Assembly (NCBI RefSeq): GCF_001886815.1
Contig: NZ_CP018099.1
Coordinates: forward strand, 1,610,501 to 1,674,500
Length of the DNA: 64,000 nucleotides
Direction of reading: 5' to 3'
Source of the DNA: Caldithrix abyssi DSM 13497
Lineage (GTDB): Bacteria > Calditrichota > Calditrichia > Calditrichales > Calditrichaceae
Shown here: one piece after another, positions 19,901-28,675 of the stretch
Numbering within the stretch: position 1 is the first letter of the stretch
Layout of the letters: every line of letters begins with the position of its first letter
Made by a program: the position numbers and the translations under genes
The notes under the pieces: model-generated
What the model was told of the DNA's origin: nothing
The model's database searches: none
Seen by the model: the letters and a program-made list of their open reading frames with translations, nothing else

Positions 19901-22900
19901 CTTTCGGCCATGACCAGCGTCAGGTCGAATTTGGCCGTGCGTTCTTCGGCTTCTAACACTTCCAGACGAATGGTGGGAAATTCCATGCTCTGGCTGCCGG
20001 GCGGGGTGTTTTGCAGCACGAACATTACCTGAAAAAGCGGCGAATGGCTCATATCGCGTTCCGGCTGTAGCACCTCTACCAGTTGTTCGAACGGCAGATC
20101 CTGATGGGCGTAGGCGCCCAGGGTGGTTTCGCGCACCTGCGCCAGCAGTTCTTCAAAGGTGTTTACCAGATTAAAATCGGAGCGCAGCACCAGGGTGTTG
20201 ACAAAGAAGCCGATTAAATCTTCGGTGGCGCGGTAGTTGCGATTGGCAATGGGCGAACCGACCAGAATTTCGTCCTGATTGGCGTAGTGGTGCAACAGAG
20301 TTTGAAAGACGGCCAGCAAAGCCATGAAGGGCGTTACCGAGTACTGCTGCGCCAGGCGATTCAATTTTCCAGAGATGTCTTCAGGCAATTGACCGGCCAC
20401 CGCATCGCCGTTAAAGGTTTGCACCGGCGGGCGCGGATGATCCAGCGGCAGGTTTAACACCGGCGGATTAATACCGATCTTTTCTTTCCAGTAATTGAGC
20501 TGTTCTTGCAAAACATCGTCTTTAAGCCAGCTGCGTTGCCAGGCTGCAAAGTCGGCATATTGAATGGGCAACTCCGGCAGCGGCGAAGGCAGCCCCTTGC
20601 TGAACGCCTCGTAAAGCGCGCCCACTTCGCGCATGAACACGCTGGTGGACCAGCCGTCGGAGATGATGTGGTGCATGGTGAACATGAAAATAAAATCGTG
20701 TTCGGACAGTTTTACCAGTTGCAAACGGAACAGCGGCCAGCGATCCAGCTTAAACGGTTGCATGGCGTCCCGGTTCAGCAGCCGACGCACTTTTTCATCC
20801 CGATCGCTTTCGTTTTGCAGATCGATAATCGGCAGTTCGAAGGACACGTCATCCAGAATCTTTTGCGCCGGCTGACCGTTGTTGTTCACAAAAATGGTGC
20901 GCAACACTTCGTGACGACGGATGATTTCATTAACGGCCTTCTCTAATGCCTGAACATTAAGCTGGCCCTTAATGCGCACGGCGGCCGGAATGTTGTAAAA
21001 AGGGCTGTCCGGTGAAAGTTGATCTAAAAACCAGAGACGCTGCTGGGCAAATGAGAGCGGCAACTGGCCGCTGCGCGGCTGGCGCGTCAGCGGCGGTATT
21101 TTAACGCCTGTGGTTTGCAATCGTGCTTGCTCGATCTTTAAGGTGAGTTCGGCAATGGTCGGAGCCTCAAACAGATCTTTCAGCGGCAGTTCCACGCCAA
21201 AGGCCTCGCGAATGCGCGACATCAACTGCGTGGCCAGCAGCGAGTGCCCGCCCAGCTCAAAAAAGTTGTTGTGCACGCCCACCTGCGGCAGGTGTAAAAT
21301 TTCTTGCCAGATGCCGGCTAATATTTCTTCGTCCGGCGTGCGCGGCGCGACCCATTCTTCTTGTTTTTCACTCTGCGCGTAATCGGGACGGGGCAGGGCT
21401 TTGCGGTCGATTTTGCCGTTGGGCGTCAGCGGAAAACGTTCTAACAGCACAAACCAGCCGGGCACCATGTAATCGGGTAATCGTTCTTTTAAAAAGGCCC
21501 GTAAACTTGCCTCGTCAAAGGTCTCTTTGTCGGCGGGAATGATGTAAGCCACCAGACGCGGATCGTTGGCAAAATCGCTGCGCACTACCGCCACCGCGTC
21601 CTGCACCTGATCGTTTTCCTGCAAAACATTTTCGATTTCGCCCAGTTCGATGCGGTAACCGCGGATTTTAACCTGATGATCCACGCGGCCGATGAATTCT
21701 AATTGTCCATTTTTCAGGTAACGCACCAGGTCGCCGGTTTTGTAAAGGCGCGCGCCGGGCTCATTGGAGAAAGGATATGGAATAAAACGTTCGGCCGTCA
21801 GGTCCGGGCGCTTCAGGTAGCCGCGCGCCACGCCTATCCCGCCGATGTACAGTTCGCCGGGCACGCCAATGGGCGTTGGCTGCAGATGGTCGTCCAGTAC
21901 GTAAACGCGCGTGTTGAAGATGGCCTGTCCGATGGGCACAGAGCCGCTTCCGTGCCACTGGCGAGCTTCGAATACCACACAGCCGACCACGGTTTCGGTA
22001 GGACCGTACTCGTTAAACAGCAGAGTCTCCGGCGCGTGCTGCTGCCAGAACTCAATCTGGTCGGCGGTCAGGTTTTCGCCGCCAATGATGAAGGCGTGCG
22101 TTAAATCGGCCGCTTCGTGAGGCGGAATTTGCTTGCTCAATAGTTCCAGATGGGCCGGCGTTATCTTAATTAAACTGAAATTGCGGTAGCGCAGCAGGGC
22201 CTCTCCCAGGGCGTCGATTTCCGTGTCGTCCGGCAGCAGGTAAACCGTTTTGCCGGTAATAAGCGGCGAGTAGATGGCCGTTACCGTGGCGTCGAAGGCC
22301 AGGGTGGAATGCACCAGCGAACCGATTCCCTTTTGCACCGGATAGGTGGAAACGATCCAGTTAAGGTAGTTGGACAGTCCCTGATGGTGGATCAGCGTGC
22401 CCTTGGGGCGGCCGGTGGAACCGGAAGTGTAGATCACGTAACAAAGGTTTTGCGGTTCAATGGCCAGGCCAGGATTGGCCTCGCTGCCGGTGGCAATGGC
22501 CAGCCAGTCGGTGTCTATTTTGATGAGCGCCGCCTGATGAGCGGGTAATTTTACGGCGGACTGTTCGCTGGTAATGATCAGTTTTAGACCGGCGTCTTCA
22601 ATCATGAATTTAAGCCGTTCCTGCGGATAATTTACATCCAGCGGCACGTAAGCAGCGCCGGCTTTTAAAATGCCTAAAAGCGCCGCTAACATTTGCGGCG
22701 AGCGTTCCACAGCCACGCCGATCAGTTGATCGCGCTGTACGCCGCGCGCTAACAGATAATGGGCCAGTTGATTGGCGCGTTGATTGAGTTCGGCGTAAGT
22801 CCACCGCTGTCCTTCCATCTCCACGGCTATGGCCTCGGGGCTGGCGGCGGCCTGACGCTCGAACATGTCCACCACGGTGCCAGTGAGAACGGGCAGCGCC

Positions 22901-25900
22901 TGTTTGCCGTTCCAGGCTTCCAGCAGTAAACGTTTTTCTTCCGCAGGGAGGAAGTCAATACGGTCAACGGGCGTGTCGGGTTGTTGAACCAGCGCTTCGG
23001 CCAACCGCGTAAAGTGCCGCACAAAGCGCTCAATGGTGTCTTCGTCGAACAGATCGGTGTTGAATTCCAGCGCGCCGCTGAAGTGGTCGGCTTCTTCTAA
23101 CATAAAGAGCGTCATGTCGAATTTAGCGGTTTTGCTGTGCGCTTCGATGGGCTGCAGCTGCAGTTCGGAATGCGGCGCCTGCATTTCGGAGCGGCCAGAA
23201 GTTTGCAGCGCGAACATCACCTGAAAGATGGGGGAATGACTCAAATTACGTTCCGGCTGCAGGGCGTCGACCAACTTTTCAAATGGCAGATCCTGGTGGG
23301 CATAGGCGGCAAGGGCCGTTTCGCGTACCTGTTTGAGTAGCTGTAAAAAGGAAGGCCGATCTTCAAAACGCGTGCGGATGGCCAGCGTATTTACAAAAAA
23401 GCCGATCAGGTTTTCGATTTCCGGATGATTTCGATTGGCAATGGGCGTGCCGATGACGATGTCGTCCTGGCCAGAGTAGCGGTACAACATGGTTTGAAAC
23501 AACGCCAGCAGGGTCATGAATTCCGTGGCGCCTACTTTATGTGCCAGCTTTTTTAAAGCGCTGGATACTTCCGGCGACAGGTGGAAGGTTTTGTAAGAGC
23601 CGTTAAAGGTTTGCACGGCCGGACGCGGCCGATCAGTCGGCAGTTCCAGCACCGGCGGGGCGCCGGCTAATTGTTCTTTCCAGAATTCGATCTCTTTTTC
23701 CAGTACTTCGCCTTTTAACCAGTTACGTTGCCAGTAGGCGAAATCGGCGTATTGAATTTGCAGCGGCGGCAGGGGCGAATCGTCCCCGCGGCTAAAAGCG
23801 TCGTAAATGATGGCCATTTCGCGTAGCAAGACGTTGGTGGACCAATTGTCGCCGATGATGTGGTGCATGATTAAGATGATAACGTGTTCGTTGATGCCCG
23901 TGCGCACCAGCTCCAGGTGAAAGAGCGGCAGACGGTCAATGGCAATGGAACGCCAGGCCTGCTCGTTAACCAGACGTTCCACTTCGGCCTGGCGCTCGGC
24001 AGGGGGCAAATGCGTTAAATCGGTAACGGGAATTTTTACTTCAAACGGTTCGTGAATGACCTGCGCGGGTTCGCCGTCGCGGTTGTGGAAGGTAGTGCGC
24101 AGCGCCTCGTGACGCTTAATCACCTCGTTCAGGCTGCGTTGCAACACGTCCACTTTAAGGGGCCCGACAATGCGGTAGGTCTCCGGTAAATTGTAAAAGG
24201 GGCTGTCCGGCTCGAGCTGGGCCAGAAACCACAGACGCTGCTGGGCAAAAGAGAGCGGCAGCTCCTGATCGCGGCTGACCGGCACGATGGGCGGTATTTG
24301 AATGCCCTCGCTGGCCAGCTTTTGTTGATCGATGGCCATGGCCAGGCCGCCGACGGTTGGTTTTTCAAAAACGTGGCGCAACGGCAAATCGATGCCAAAA
24401 CGTTCTTTAATGCGCGAAACCAGCTGCGTGGCCAGCAGAGAGTGTCCGCCTAATTCGAAGAAATTGTGGTTCGATCCCACTTTTTCCACCGACAGCAGTT
24501 GACTGTAAATTTCCGCCAGAACTTCTTCGGTTGGCGTGCGCGGCGCCTCGTATTCCATTTCGATGGTTTCCAGCAAAAGCTTTTGATCCGGTCGGGGAAG
24601 GGCGCGGCGATTGACCTTGCCGTTGGGCGTTAGAGGCATCTCTTCCAGCTCCACAAAAGCGGAAGGCACCATGTACTCCGGCAAACGATCCAGCAGAAAA
24701 TGGCGTAGTTCTTTGTTGGTCAGCGACTTTCCGGCGGCGGGCACAAAGTAGCCGATCAATTTTTTGTCGCCTGGCGTGTCTTCGCGCAGCACAACCGCGG
24801 CGCTCTGGATGTCCGGATGCTCGTTCAGGGCCGTTTCGATTTCGCCCAGTTCCACTCGGAAGCCGCGAATTTTAACCTGATCGTCGGCGCGCCCTAAAAA
24901 TTCAATGTTGCCGTCCGGCAGGTAGCGGGCCACATCGCCGGTTTTGTACATGCGCGCGCCGGGCTGGCTGCTGAAGGGATCGGGTAAAAAGCGCTCGGCG
25001 GTTAAATCGGGACGGTTAAAGTAGCCGCGGGCCAGCCCCATGCCGCCCACGTACAATTCGCCGCGTACGCCAATGGGCACGGGTTGTAAAAATTCGTCTA
25101 AAATATAAACAGTCATGTTTTCGAAGGGTTTGCCAATGGGCACCAGCCGGTCGCCGGGCATGTTCAGTTCCCGGCTTTCAAAATAGGTGCTGTCGATGGT
25201 GGCTTCGGTCAGACCGAATGAGTTGATTAGCCGTGTTTCAGGACCGGTAAAGCCTAAAAACTTTTTATACTCGCTGACGTACCAGATGTCGGAGCCGGCG
25301 ATCAAATTGCGGAAAAAGTCCAGCTTCTGGTTGGTTTCTTCCAGGTACTGGATTAAATTGCGCAGCACGGCCGGCACAAACTCGGCAATGGTAACCTGTT
25401 GGCTACGCATCAGATCGTAAAGTTCGGCTGCTTCCAGTAAAATTTCGCGCGGCGTAAGCACCAGTTTTCCGCCGGAACAAAGTCCGCGCGTCCAGTCGCC
25501 GGAGAATACGTCAAAGGAAAAACTGGCCATTTGCAAGTGCGAACGCGCCCGGGTGCGCAGTTCGTAGGCTGTTTCCCAGGCCAGATAGGCGTTAACCAGC
25601 GAGCGATGTTGAATCATGGTTCCTTTTGCTTTGCCGGTAGAGCCCGAAGTGTAAATCATGTAAACCAGATTTTCCGGCGTAACCGGAAAAGCCGGGTTGT
25701 CATCCGGCAATTGGGTAAATTGTGCCCGGTCTTCGTCCATTAAAAGGACGCGCCCCTCAAAGTGGGGAAGCAGGTCTTTTAAACTACTCTGGGTGATTAA
25801 AAAGGTAACGCCGGCGTCTTCTAACATGTAGTTAAGCCGCTCTTCCGGGTAAGAAGGATCAAGCGGCAAATAGGCGCCGCCGGCCTTAAGTACGCCAAGC

Positions 25901-27549
25901 ACGGCCACCAGCAGATGAGCCTGACGCTCGAGCATCACGCCCACCACGGTTTCCGGACGAACGCCCTGTCGGTGCAGCAGACGCGCCAGTTGGTTGGCCT
26001 GCCTGTTGAGCTGGTCGTAGGTCAGCGTCTGATCGGGCGCCACCACAGCCGGAGCGTCTGGCGTTTCGGCCGCTCTTTTTTCAAACAGATGGTGAATGCA
26101 AAGGTGCGGATCGCGGGGCGCCTGGGTGGCGTTCCATTCCACTAAAATGCGCTGCCGTTCGTCCGGCGCAAGAAAGTTCACATTCAGCACACGCTGCTCA
26201 GGATCTTCCACCAGCGCTTCGCACAATTGTTTAAAATGGCGTCCCAAGCGCTGAATGGTGGAGCGGTCAAACAGGTCGGTGTTGTATTCGATGTCGACGA
26301 TCAGGCCGCTGCTGCCTTCTGTAATGGAAAAGGTCAAATCGTGTGTGGAAGTGCCCATGTCCACGTCAATCTGTTCAAAGGAAATATCTCCCACGCGCGT
26401 GCCTTTCATGGGCGCGTTTTGCAGAATGAGCATCACCTGAAACAGGGGCGGGTAGCTCATGTCTCGCGCGGGCTGCAGGGCGTCAACCAGATACTCGAAA
26501 GGCAAATCCTGATGATCGTAAGCGTTTAAGGTAATGTTTTTTTCGCGTTGCAAAAATTCGCGAAAGGTGGGGTTGTCGTCCAGGCGGCTGCGCAACACCA
26601 GGGTATTGATGAACAGTCCGATCAGCGGTTCGATTTCTGCACGGTTGCGATTGGCAATGGGCGTGCCAATGCTGATGTCTTTTTGGCCGGAGTAGCGGGC
26701 TAATAGCGTTTTTAAAGCCGCGGAAAGCACCATGAACAGAGTGCCGCCTTCGCGCCGCGCCAGTTGATTCAGTTTGTTGGTCAATTCAGCCGGAAAGATC
26801 ACGCGTTCCGACGAACCGACGTTCGATTGAATTTGCGGTCGCGGTCGGTCGGTCGGTAATTCTAAGGGGGGGGGATTGTCGCCCAATTGCTCTTTCCAGA
26901 ATTGGAGTTGTTCCTCCAGAACTTCGCCCTGTAAATATTCTCGTTGCCATTCGGCAAAGTCGGCGTATTGAATTTCCAGTTCGGGCAGGGGATTGGGCAA
27001 TCCCTGACTGAAGGCGGCGTATATGGCCGTGATTTCTTTGACCAGCACGCCGATCGACCAGCCGTCGGAAATGATGTGGTGCATGGTGATCAGTACCACA
27101 TGGTCGTTTTCGCCGGCTTTCAGAATTTTTACGCGGAACAACGGCCCTTTGGCCAGATCAAAGGGCGTGCGCGCCTCGACCGTGGCCAGTCGTTTAATTT
27201 CCGCGTCTTTTTTGTCTGCGGCAAGGGATGTCAGGTCGACCAGAGGAATTTCCAGCTTCATCTCCGGATGGATGATTTGCATGGGCTCGCCGTTTTGCGC
27301 CCAGAAAGTGGTGCGTAAAATTTCGTGGCGCTCGATGATTTCGTTAATGACCTTTTTAAAAATTTGCACATCAAAGGCCCCGCGCACGCGAATGGCCAGC
27401 GGAATGTTGTAATATGGACTGCCAGGCTCAAACTGATCTAAAAACCAGAAACGACGCTGCCCGAAGGAAGAAGGAAACACGTAAACTTCGTCTTCGTCAA
27501 AAGGCGTTGAATCGAATGCTTCAAATTCTGTAGTCTGGTCAACGGACAT
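13999..27549 (-). CDS. NRPS, four modules plus thioesterase (C-A-PCP)x4-TE; terminal synthetase
   Basis: This 4516-residue protein is the last synthetase of the line. Condensation domains begin near 22, 1095, 2160 and 3213. Carrier serines (GGHS) lie near 1036, 2102, 3155 and 4212. The thioesterase starts near 4275, with Ser about 4343 in 'ISSWSLGV', an Asp in 'LQLDQGPD' and a His in 'VPGDHISML'. Adenylation pockets read by hand against GrsA are DVGEIGSIDK (an exact ornithine code), DATKIGEVGK (Asn/Asp-like), DASTIAAVCK (Tyr-like) and DAETTAGVCK (aromatic-like, unresolved). The second condensation motif is HHIIGDNW instead of HHxxxDG. The N-terminus is acidic ('DSTPFDEDEVY') and may dock with the basic tail of the preceding synthetase. 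The start has AAGGAAAG seven bases upstream. The thioesterase releases the peptide; hydrolysis or cyclisation cannot be told. Confidence 0.97.
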   Translation of the reverse strand: MSVDQTTEFEAFDSTPFDEDEVYVFPSSFGQRRFWFLDQFEPGSPYYNIPLAIRVRGAFDVQIFKKVINEIIERHEILRTTFWAQNGEPMQIIHPEMKLEIPLVDLTSLAADKKDAEIKRLATVEARTPFDLAKGPLFRVKILKAGENDHVVLITMHHIISDGWSIGVLVKEITAIYAAFSQGLPNPLPELEIQYADFAEWQREYLQGEVLEEQLQFWKEQLGDNPPPLELPTDRPRPQIQSNVGSSERVIFPAELTNKLNQLARREGGTLFMVLSAALKTLLARYSGQKDISIGTPIANRNRAEIEPLIGLFINTLVLRSRLDDNPTFREFLQREKNITLNAYDHQDLPFEYLVDALQPARDMSYPPLFQVMLILQNAPMKGTRVGDISFEQIDVDMGTSTHDLTFSITEGSSGLIVDIEYNTDLFDRSTIQRLGRHFKQLCEALVEDPEQRVLNVNFLAPDERQRILVEWNATQAPRDPHLCIHHLFEKRAAETPDAPAVVAPDQTLTYDQLNRQANQLARLLHRQGVRPETVVGVMLERQAHLLVAVLGVLKAGGAYLPLDPSYPEERLNYMLEDAGVTFLITQSSLKDLLPHFEGRVLLMDEDRAQFTQLPDDNPAFPVTPENLVYMIYTSGSTGKAKGTMIQHRSLVNAYLAWETAYELRTRARSHLQMASFSFDVFSGDWTRGLCSGGKLVLTPREILLEAAELYDLMRSQQVTIAEFVPAVLRNLIQYLEETNQKLDFFRNLIAGSDIWYVSEYKKFLGFTGPETRLINSFGLTEATIDSTYFESRELNMPGDRLVPIGKPFENMTVYILDEFLQPVPIGVRGELYVGGMGLARGYFNRPDLTAERFLPDPFSSQPGARMYKTGDVARYLPDGNIEFLGRADDQVKIRGFRVELGEIETALNEHPDIQSAAVVLREDTPGDKKLIGYFVPAAGKSLTNKELRHFLLDRLPEYMVPSAFVELEEMPLTPNGKVNRRALPRPDQKLLLETIEMEYEAPRTPTEEVLAEIYSQLLSVEKVGSNHNFFELGGHSLLATQLVSRIKERFGIDLPLRHVFEKPTVGGLAMAIDQQKLASEGIQIPPIVPVSRDQELPLSFAQQRLWFLAQLEPDSPFYNLPETYRIVGPLKVDVLQRSLNEVIKRHEALRTTFHNRDGEPAQVIHEPFEVKIPVTDLTHLPPAERQAEVERLVNEQAWRSIAIDRLPLFHLELVRTGINEHVIILIMHHIIGDNWSTNVLLREMAIIYDAFSRGDDSPLPPLQIQYADFAYWQRNWLKGEVLEKEIEFWKEQLAGAPPVLELPTDRPRPAVQTFNGSYKTFHLSPEVSSALKKLAHKVGATEFMTLLALFQTMLYRYSGQDDIVIGTPIANRNHPEIENLIGFFVNTLAIRTRFEDRPSFLQLLKQVRETALAAYAHQDLPFEKLVDALQPERNLSHSPIFQVMFALQTSGRSEMQAPHSELQLQPIEAHSKTAKFDMTLFMLEEADHFSGALEFNTDLFDEDTIERFVRHFTRLAEALVQQPDTPVDRIDFLPAEEKRLLLEAWNGKQALPVLTGTVVDMFERQAAASPEAIAVEMEGQRWTYAELNQRANQLAHYLLARGVQRDQLIGVAVERSPQMLAALLGILKAGAAYVPLDVNYPQERLKFMIEDAGLKLIITSEQSAVKLPAHQAALIKIDTDWLAIATGSEANPGLAIEPQNLCYVIYTSGSTGRPKGTLIHHQGLSNYLNWIVSTYPVQKGIGSLVHSTLAFDATVTAIYSPLITGKTVYLLPDDTEIDALGEALLRYRNFSLIKITPAHLELLSKQIPPHEAADLTHAFIIGGENLTADQIEFWQQHAPETLLFNEYGPTETVVGCVVFEARQWHGSGSVPIGQAIFNTRVYVLDDHLQPTPIGVPGELYIGGIGVARGYLKRPDLTAERFIPYPFSNEPGARLYKTGDLVRYLKNGQLEFIGRVDHQVKIRGYRIELGEIENVLQENDQVQDAVAVVRSDFANDPRLVAYIIPADKETFDEASLRAFLKERLPDYMVPGWFVLLERFPLTPNGKIDRKALPRPDYAQSEKQEEWVAPRTPDEEILAGIWQEILHLPQVGVHNNFFELGGHSLLATQLMSRIREAFGVELPLKDLFEAPTIAELTLKIEQARLQTTGVKIPPLTRQPRSGQLPLSFAQQRLWFLDQLSPDSPFYNIPAAVRIKGQLNVQALEKAVNEIIRRHEVLRTIFVNNNGQPAQKILDDVSFELPIIDLQNESDRDEKVRRLLNRDAMQPFKLDRWPLFRLQLVKLSEHDFIFMFTMHHIISDGWSTSVFMREVGALYEAFSKGLPSPLPELPIQYADFAAWQRSWLKDDVLQEQLNYWKEKIGINPPVLNLPLDHPRPPVQTFNGDAVAGQLPEDISGKLNRLAQQYSVTPFMALLAVFQTLLHHYANQDEILVGSPIANRNYRATEDLIGFFVNTLVLRSDFNLVNTFEELLAQVRETTLGAYAHQDLPFEQLVEVLQPERDMSHSPLFQVMFVLQNTPPGSQSMEFPTIRLEVLEAEERTAKFDLTLVMAESPEGYFYEFEYNTDLFEKSTIERMARHFEILLKQLVEKPAQPLARLELVSGQEKKQIVEEWNQTDAALPEQAVIQALFEQTVEQFAGRPALVYKDQTLTFKALNEKANRLAHYLRARGIKVEIPVAISVERSPEMVIGLLAILKAGGVYLPVDPAYPPERIAYIVQDARPPLLLTQEKLKPLFEAYDVQILTFEALEKELAGQPSENPPIINEAENLAYMIYTSGSTGQPKGAMLAHCGLVNLTLEQIKDFALQPESRVLQFASFSFDASVSEIFTTLVSGAALYLIDRDEMLDVAKAINRYQISVITLPPSVSSLINPQEVPSLKTLISAGEACSVQLAQKWHKHLRFLNAYGPTENTVCASRYFVTEKPKGSAVPIGRPIGNVELYILNKEMMVLPVGVPGELYIGGVNLARGYLNRPDLTAERFVPHPFARKPGQRLYKTGDLARFLPDGNIEFLGRIDFQVKIRGFRIELEEIENVLMQHPQVEDAVVLVREDQPGQKLLAAYCVASGEEEPDAEALKAFCKKSLPDYMTPQAILFLEAFPLTPNGKIDRRALPAPDYEALQAEKYVAPRTSEEEALAAIFAGILNLEKVSVTESFFNLGGHSLLATQLASRIRDEFNVEIPLISIFENPTVAQLVTVIEEQRLKQKGPQLPPFKRIPRDQDIPLSFAQQRLWFLDQLAPDNATYNIPTALKISGRFNLPVFEKTLNFLVERHETLRTTFANKNGTPVQVIKETLSIKPAVVDLTHLPEKEREREALRLATEDAMEPFDLEIGPLFRVKVLKLADDQHVVLFNMHHIISDGWSVSILIREFAQVYESYLKEMIPPLPDLPIQYADFAVWQREWLSGDVLQEQIDYWKSTIGLNPEPLNLPTDFPRPAVQTFNGSSLDRLYPKELLERLKAFSRENGATLFMTLLAAFEALLHRYSGQDSILVGSPIANRRQTELENLIGFFVNNLVLKGEFDDDPDFVTLLQRVRKNTLEAYAHQDLPFENLVEILQPERDMSHAPIFQVMFVMQNTPVQPVQLSDVRLEPIIPEQKIAKYDLSLVVMETEDGLFAEFEYNTDLFRKETIERLHNHFQKLLEDVLQSPQKPVSTLSLITEQELKLFTREWNRIPSEPPLDVCIQTLFEQRAARTPDKTAVVYENERLTFEQLNIRANRLAHYLREIGVGPEKIVAISLERGQQMIISLLAVLKAGGAYLPIDPEYPSDRLNYMLKDSRAKWLITSQQLKEKFSDFSGQLIIQEEIESVLKAKPADNPQIVNRPQNLAYIIYTSGSTGRPKGVMLQHRGLVNLVFSLGGFYGVNAQSRTLQFASFSFDASVEEIFNTLINGATLYLIDRQTLLSGTGLVNALKSYKITNVTLPPSLLNVLNPQDFPHLKNITSAGEACTPEIANKWAQGRRFVNGYGPTENTVCATVYNVEEPLKGNTVPIGHPIHNVQVYVLNRAMIHQPIGVPGELYIGGPGLARGYLNRPDLTAERFVPNPFSEKPGERLYRTGDLVRFLPDGNLEFLGRIDKQVKIRGFRVELGEIEAAIRQHKGVKGAAVNAVKTTTNETALAAYLLVEEREKFDLAALKQEIKKILPDYMVPAAFILLDEFPLTPNGKINYRALPVPQFDQSGEVKQTVKARNTLEARLVDIWKEVLGVTTIGVTDSFFELGGHSLLAMKLLTAVEQKLGKDVNLVSFFREPTIEHMARLIEEDAPFESGATLVKLKSGDDRQPLFFVHPSGGSVHHYAELAKLLKTHRSVYGIQAQGLDGKMPLHQTVEDMASAYIQTIKQKQPHGPYLISSWSLGVIIVHEMARQFKAMGDEVALVLQLDQGPDVTYEKPADNAEMLVNMFKRYFKLDIDYLRTLDEASQFKFVIKKAKKHKVIPRFVRLNDFKRYILVNETQIMAWVNYRQKPYEGEIVLLRSEENAKADPPDLGWAKMVQKVRIIDVPGDHISMLLQPHVQIVADKIDRLLKDL

Positions 27550-27583
27550 TTATCTTTCCTTTTTTAAATGTTTTTTTTTATTT

Positions 27584-27654
27584 TAGCCCTCATCCCCAAC
27601 CCCTTCTCCCAAAGATTGGGAGAAGGGGCAATTAAGGTCAAGGCATTGCGTAAA
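27584..27654. repeat. Palindromic intergenic repeat, copy 1
   Basis: This copy has 13-bp complementary arms (27600-27612 and 27616-27628, CCCCTTCTCCCAA / TTGGGAGAAGGGG) around a tiny loop, preceded by TAGCCCTCATCCCCAA. A conserved tail runs into AAGGCATTGCGTAAA. It lies 35 bases upstream of the terminal NRPS start. The 633-base stretch 27550-28182 holds four such units and no other gene. Confidence 0.9.
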
Positions 27655-27712
27655 AGGTAACGATTCTTTTCGTTGAGCGAAATTCCTGCTCACTTTATCA
27701 GGTTTTTTTATT

Positions 27713-27784
27713 TAGCCCTCATCCCCAACCTCTTCTCCCAGAAACTGGGAGAAGGGGCAAATTAGATCAAGGCATTGCGCAAAA
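27713..27784. repeat. Palindromic intergenic repeat, copy 2
   Basis: Same unit as copy 1 with compensating changes around the loop (TCTCCCAG / CTGGGAGA) and one change in the left arm. The tail GATCAAGGCATTGCGCAAA is conserved and is followed by an ACTGAACGAAATCTTTTCC block shared with later copies. Confidence 0.88.
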
Positions 27785-27909
27785 CTAAAGTTTTTATTTA
27801 CTGAACGAAATCTTTTCCTCCTTAACCACTCGGTGGTGGCAAAAACTGTTTTTAATCTATGGCGCTCCATTTTTCATGCCAAACTACTTTGTGGAGTTGT
27901 TTCTCTTTT

Positions 27910-27980
27910 TAGCCCTCATCCCCAACCCCTTCTCCCAAAGATTGGGAGAAGGGGCAATTAAGGTCAAGGCATTGCGTAAA
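27910..27980. repeat. Palindromic intergenic repeat, copy 3
   Basis: Identical to copy 1 through the hairpin and the GTCAAGGCATTGCGTAAA tail (about 70 bases). It is followed by TTGAACGAGATCTTTTCC, so the repeated unit is longer than the hairpin, about 110 bases. Confidence 0.9.
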
Positions 27981-28014
27981 GTTGTAAAGTTTGCCCTCCT
28001 TGAACGAGATCTTT

Positions 28015-28100
28015 TCCCCCTCTCCCACTTTGTGTGGGGGAGGGGGATTAAGGGGGTGGGGGCAAATTTCGGGCAATTTAATCAAAGCATTGCGTAAAAT
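28015..28100. repeat. Palindromic intergenic repeat, copy 4 (variant hairpin)
   Basis: The hairpin core differs (CCCCCTCTCCCAC, then GTGGGGGAGGGGG), but the downstream tail (AAAGCATTGCGTAAAATTCAAAG, then CCTTGAACGAAA) matches the other copies. It is a diverged member of the family. Confidence 0.75.
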
Positions 28101-28182
28101 TCAAAGTTTTCCCTTGAACGAAACTCTTTCCCAATTTGTTGGATTGTTACCGAATTTAAGTAACACGCCTTAAAAACTTTAA

Positions 28183-28572
28183 CTAATCTTTCGTCTTGAA
28201 AAGACATTCTTCTATTTTATTGAAAACCTCATCAATATTGTTAAGTATTTCTTCATTTTTAAATCTTAGTATTTTAAACTGTTTTAATTGGATTATTTCT
28301 TTTCTATGTTTATCGTATTCTTTTTGTTTTTCGTGAATTCCCCCGTCAATTTCAATGATCAGTTTGGCTTTTGGGCAAATGAAATCGCAGATAAAAAATT
28401 TCTGCCTTTGATTATATTCGTAAAAGACTGGCTTTTGTCGTCTGAATTTCAGTCCTTTAAAATTTTTATTTCTTACATGTTGCCAAAAAATTTTTTCAGC
28501 ATCAGTTTGATTCTTTCTCAAATGTCTTGCTGTTTGTAAAGCCAATTTTCTGACTTCGGGTTTAATTCTCAT
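28183..28572 (-). CDS. DUF559-type (Vsr-like) endonuclease-domain protein inside the repeat cluster
   Basis: With the ATG at 28572 the protein is 129 residues and begins 'MRIKPEVRKLALQTARHLRK'. Longer readings to 28581 or 28719 only translate repeat DNA ('LAPSPNFWEKGLG'). The body matches DUF559: 'RHLRKNQTDAEKIFWQHVRN', 'KFRRQKPVFYEY', 'FICDFICPKAKLIIEIDGG', 'YDKHRKEIIQLKQFKILRF'. The Asp and the E-x-D pair in the third block are the likely PD-(D/E)xK metal ligands, related to very-short-patch repair nucleases. Its coding sequence starts exactly at the edge of repeat copy 5 and ends about 80 bases from copy 4. Codon use looks more AT-rich than the flanking NRPS genes. It has no evident role in peptide synthesis; a link to repeat mobility is inference. 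Confidence 0.85.
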   Translation of the reverse strand: MRIKPEVRKLALQTARHLRKNQTDAEKIFWQHVRNKNFKGLKFRRQKPVFYEYNQRQKFFICDFICPKAKLIIEIDGGIHEKQKEYDKHRKEIIQLKQFKILRFKNEEILNNIDEVFNKIEECLFKTKD

Positions 28573-28642
28573 AGCCCTCATCCCCAACCCCTTCTCCCAA
28601 AAATTGGGAGAAGGGGCAAGTAAGGTCAAGGCATTGTGTAAA
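28572..28642. repeat. Palindromic intergenic repeat, copy 5
   Basis: TAGCCCTCATCCCCAACCCC, then TTCTCCCAA / TTGGGAGAAGGGG arms and the tail GGTCAAGGCATTGTGTAAA. It abuts the ATG of the DUF559 gene, so the gene's leader is repeat sequence. Confidence 0.9.
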
Positions 28643-28675
28643 GTCGTAAGTTTTCCCACTTTGGACGAATTTATT

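Noticed and set aside
20506-20946. Long open frame on the plus strand opposite the NRPS gene (and dozens like it, e.g. 41858-42319, 47515-47976, 61647-62222)
   Set aside because: All lie antisense to intact synthetase genes, recur at the same place in each module, and have no recognisable domains or ribosome sites; they are by-products of codon bias.
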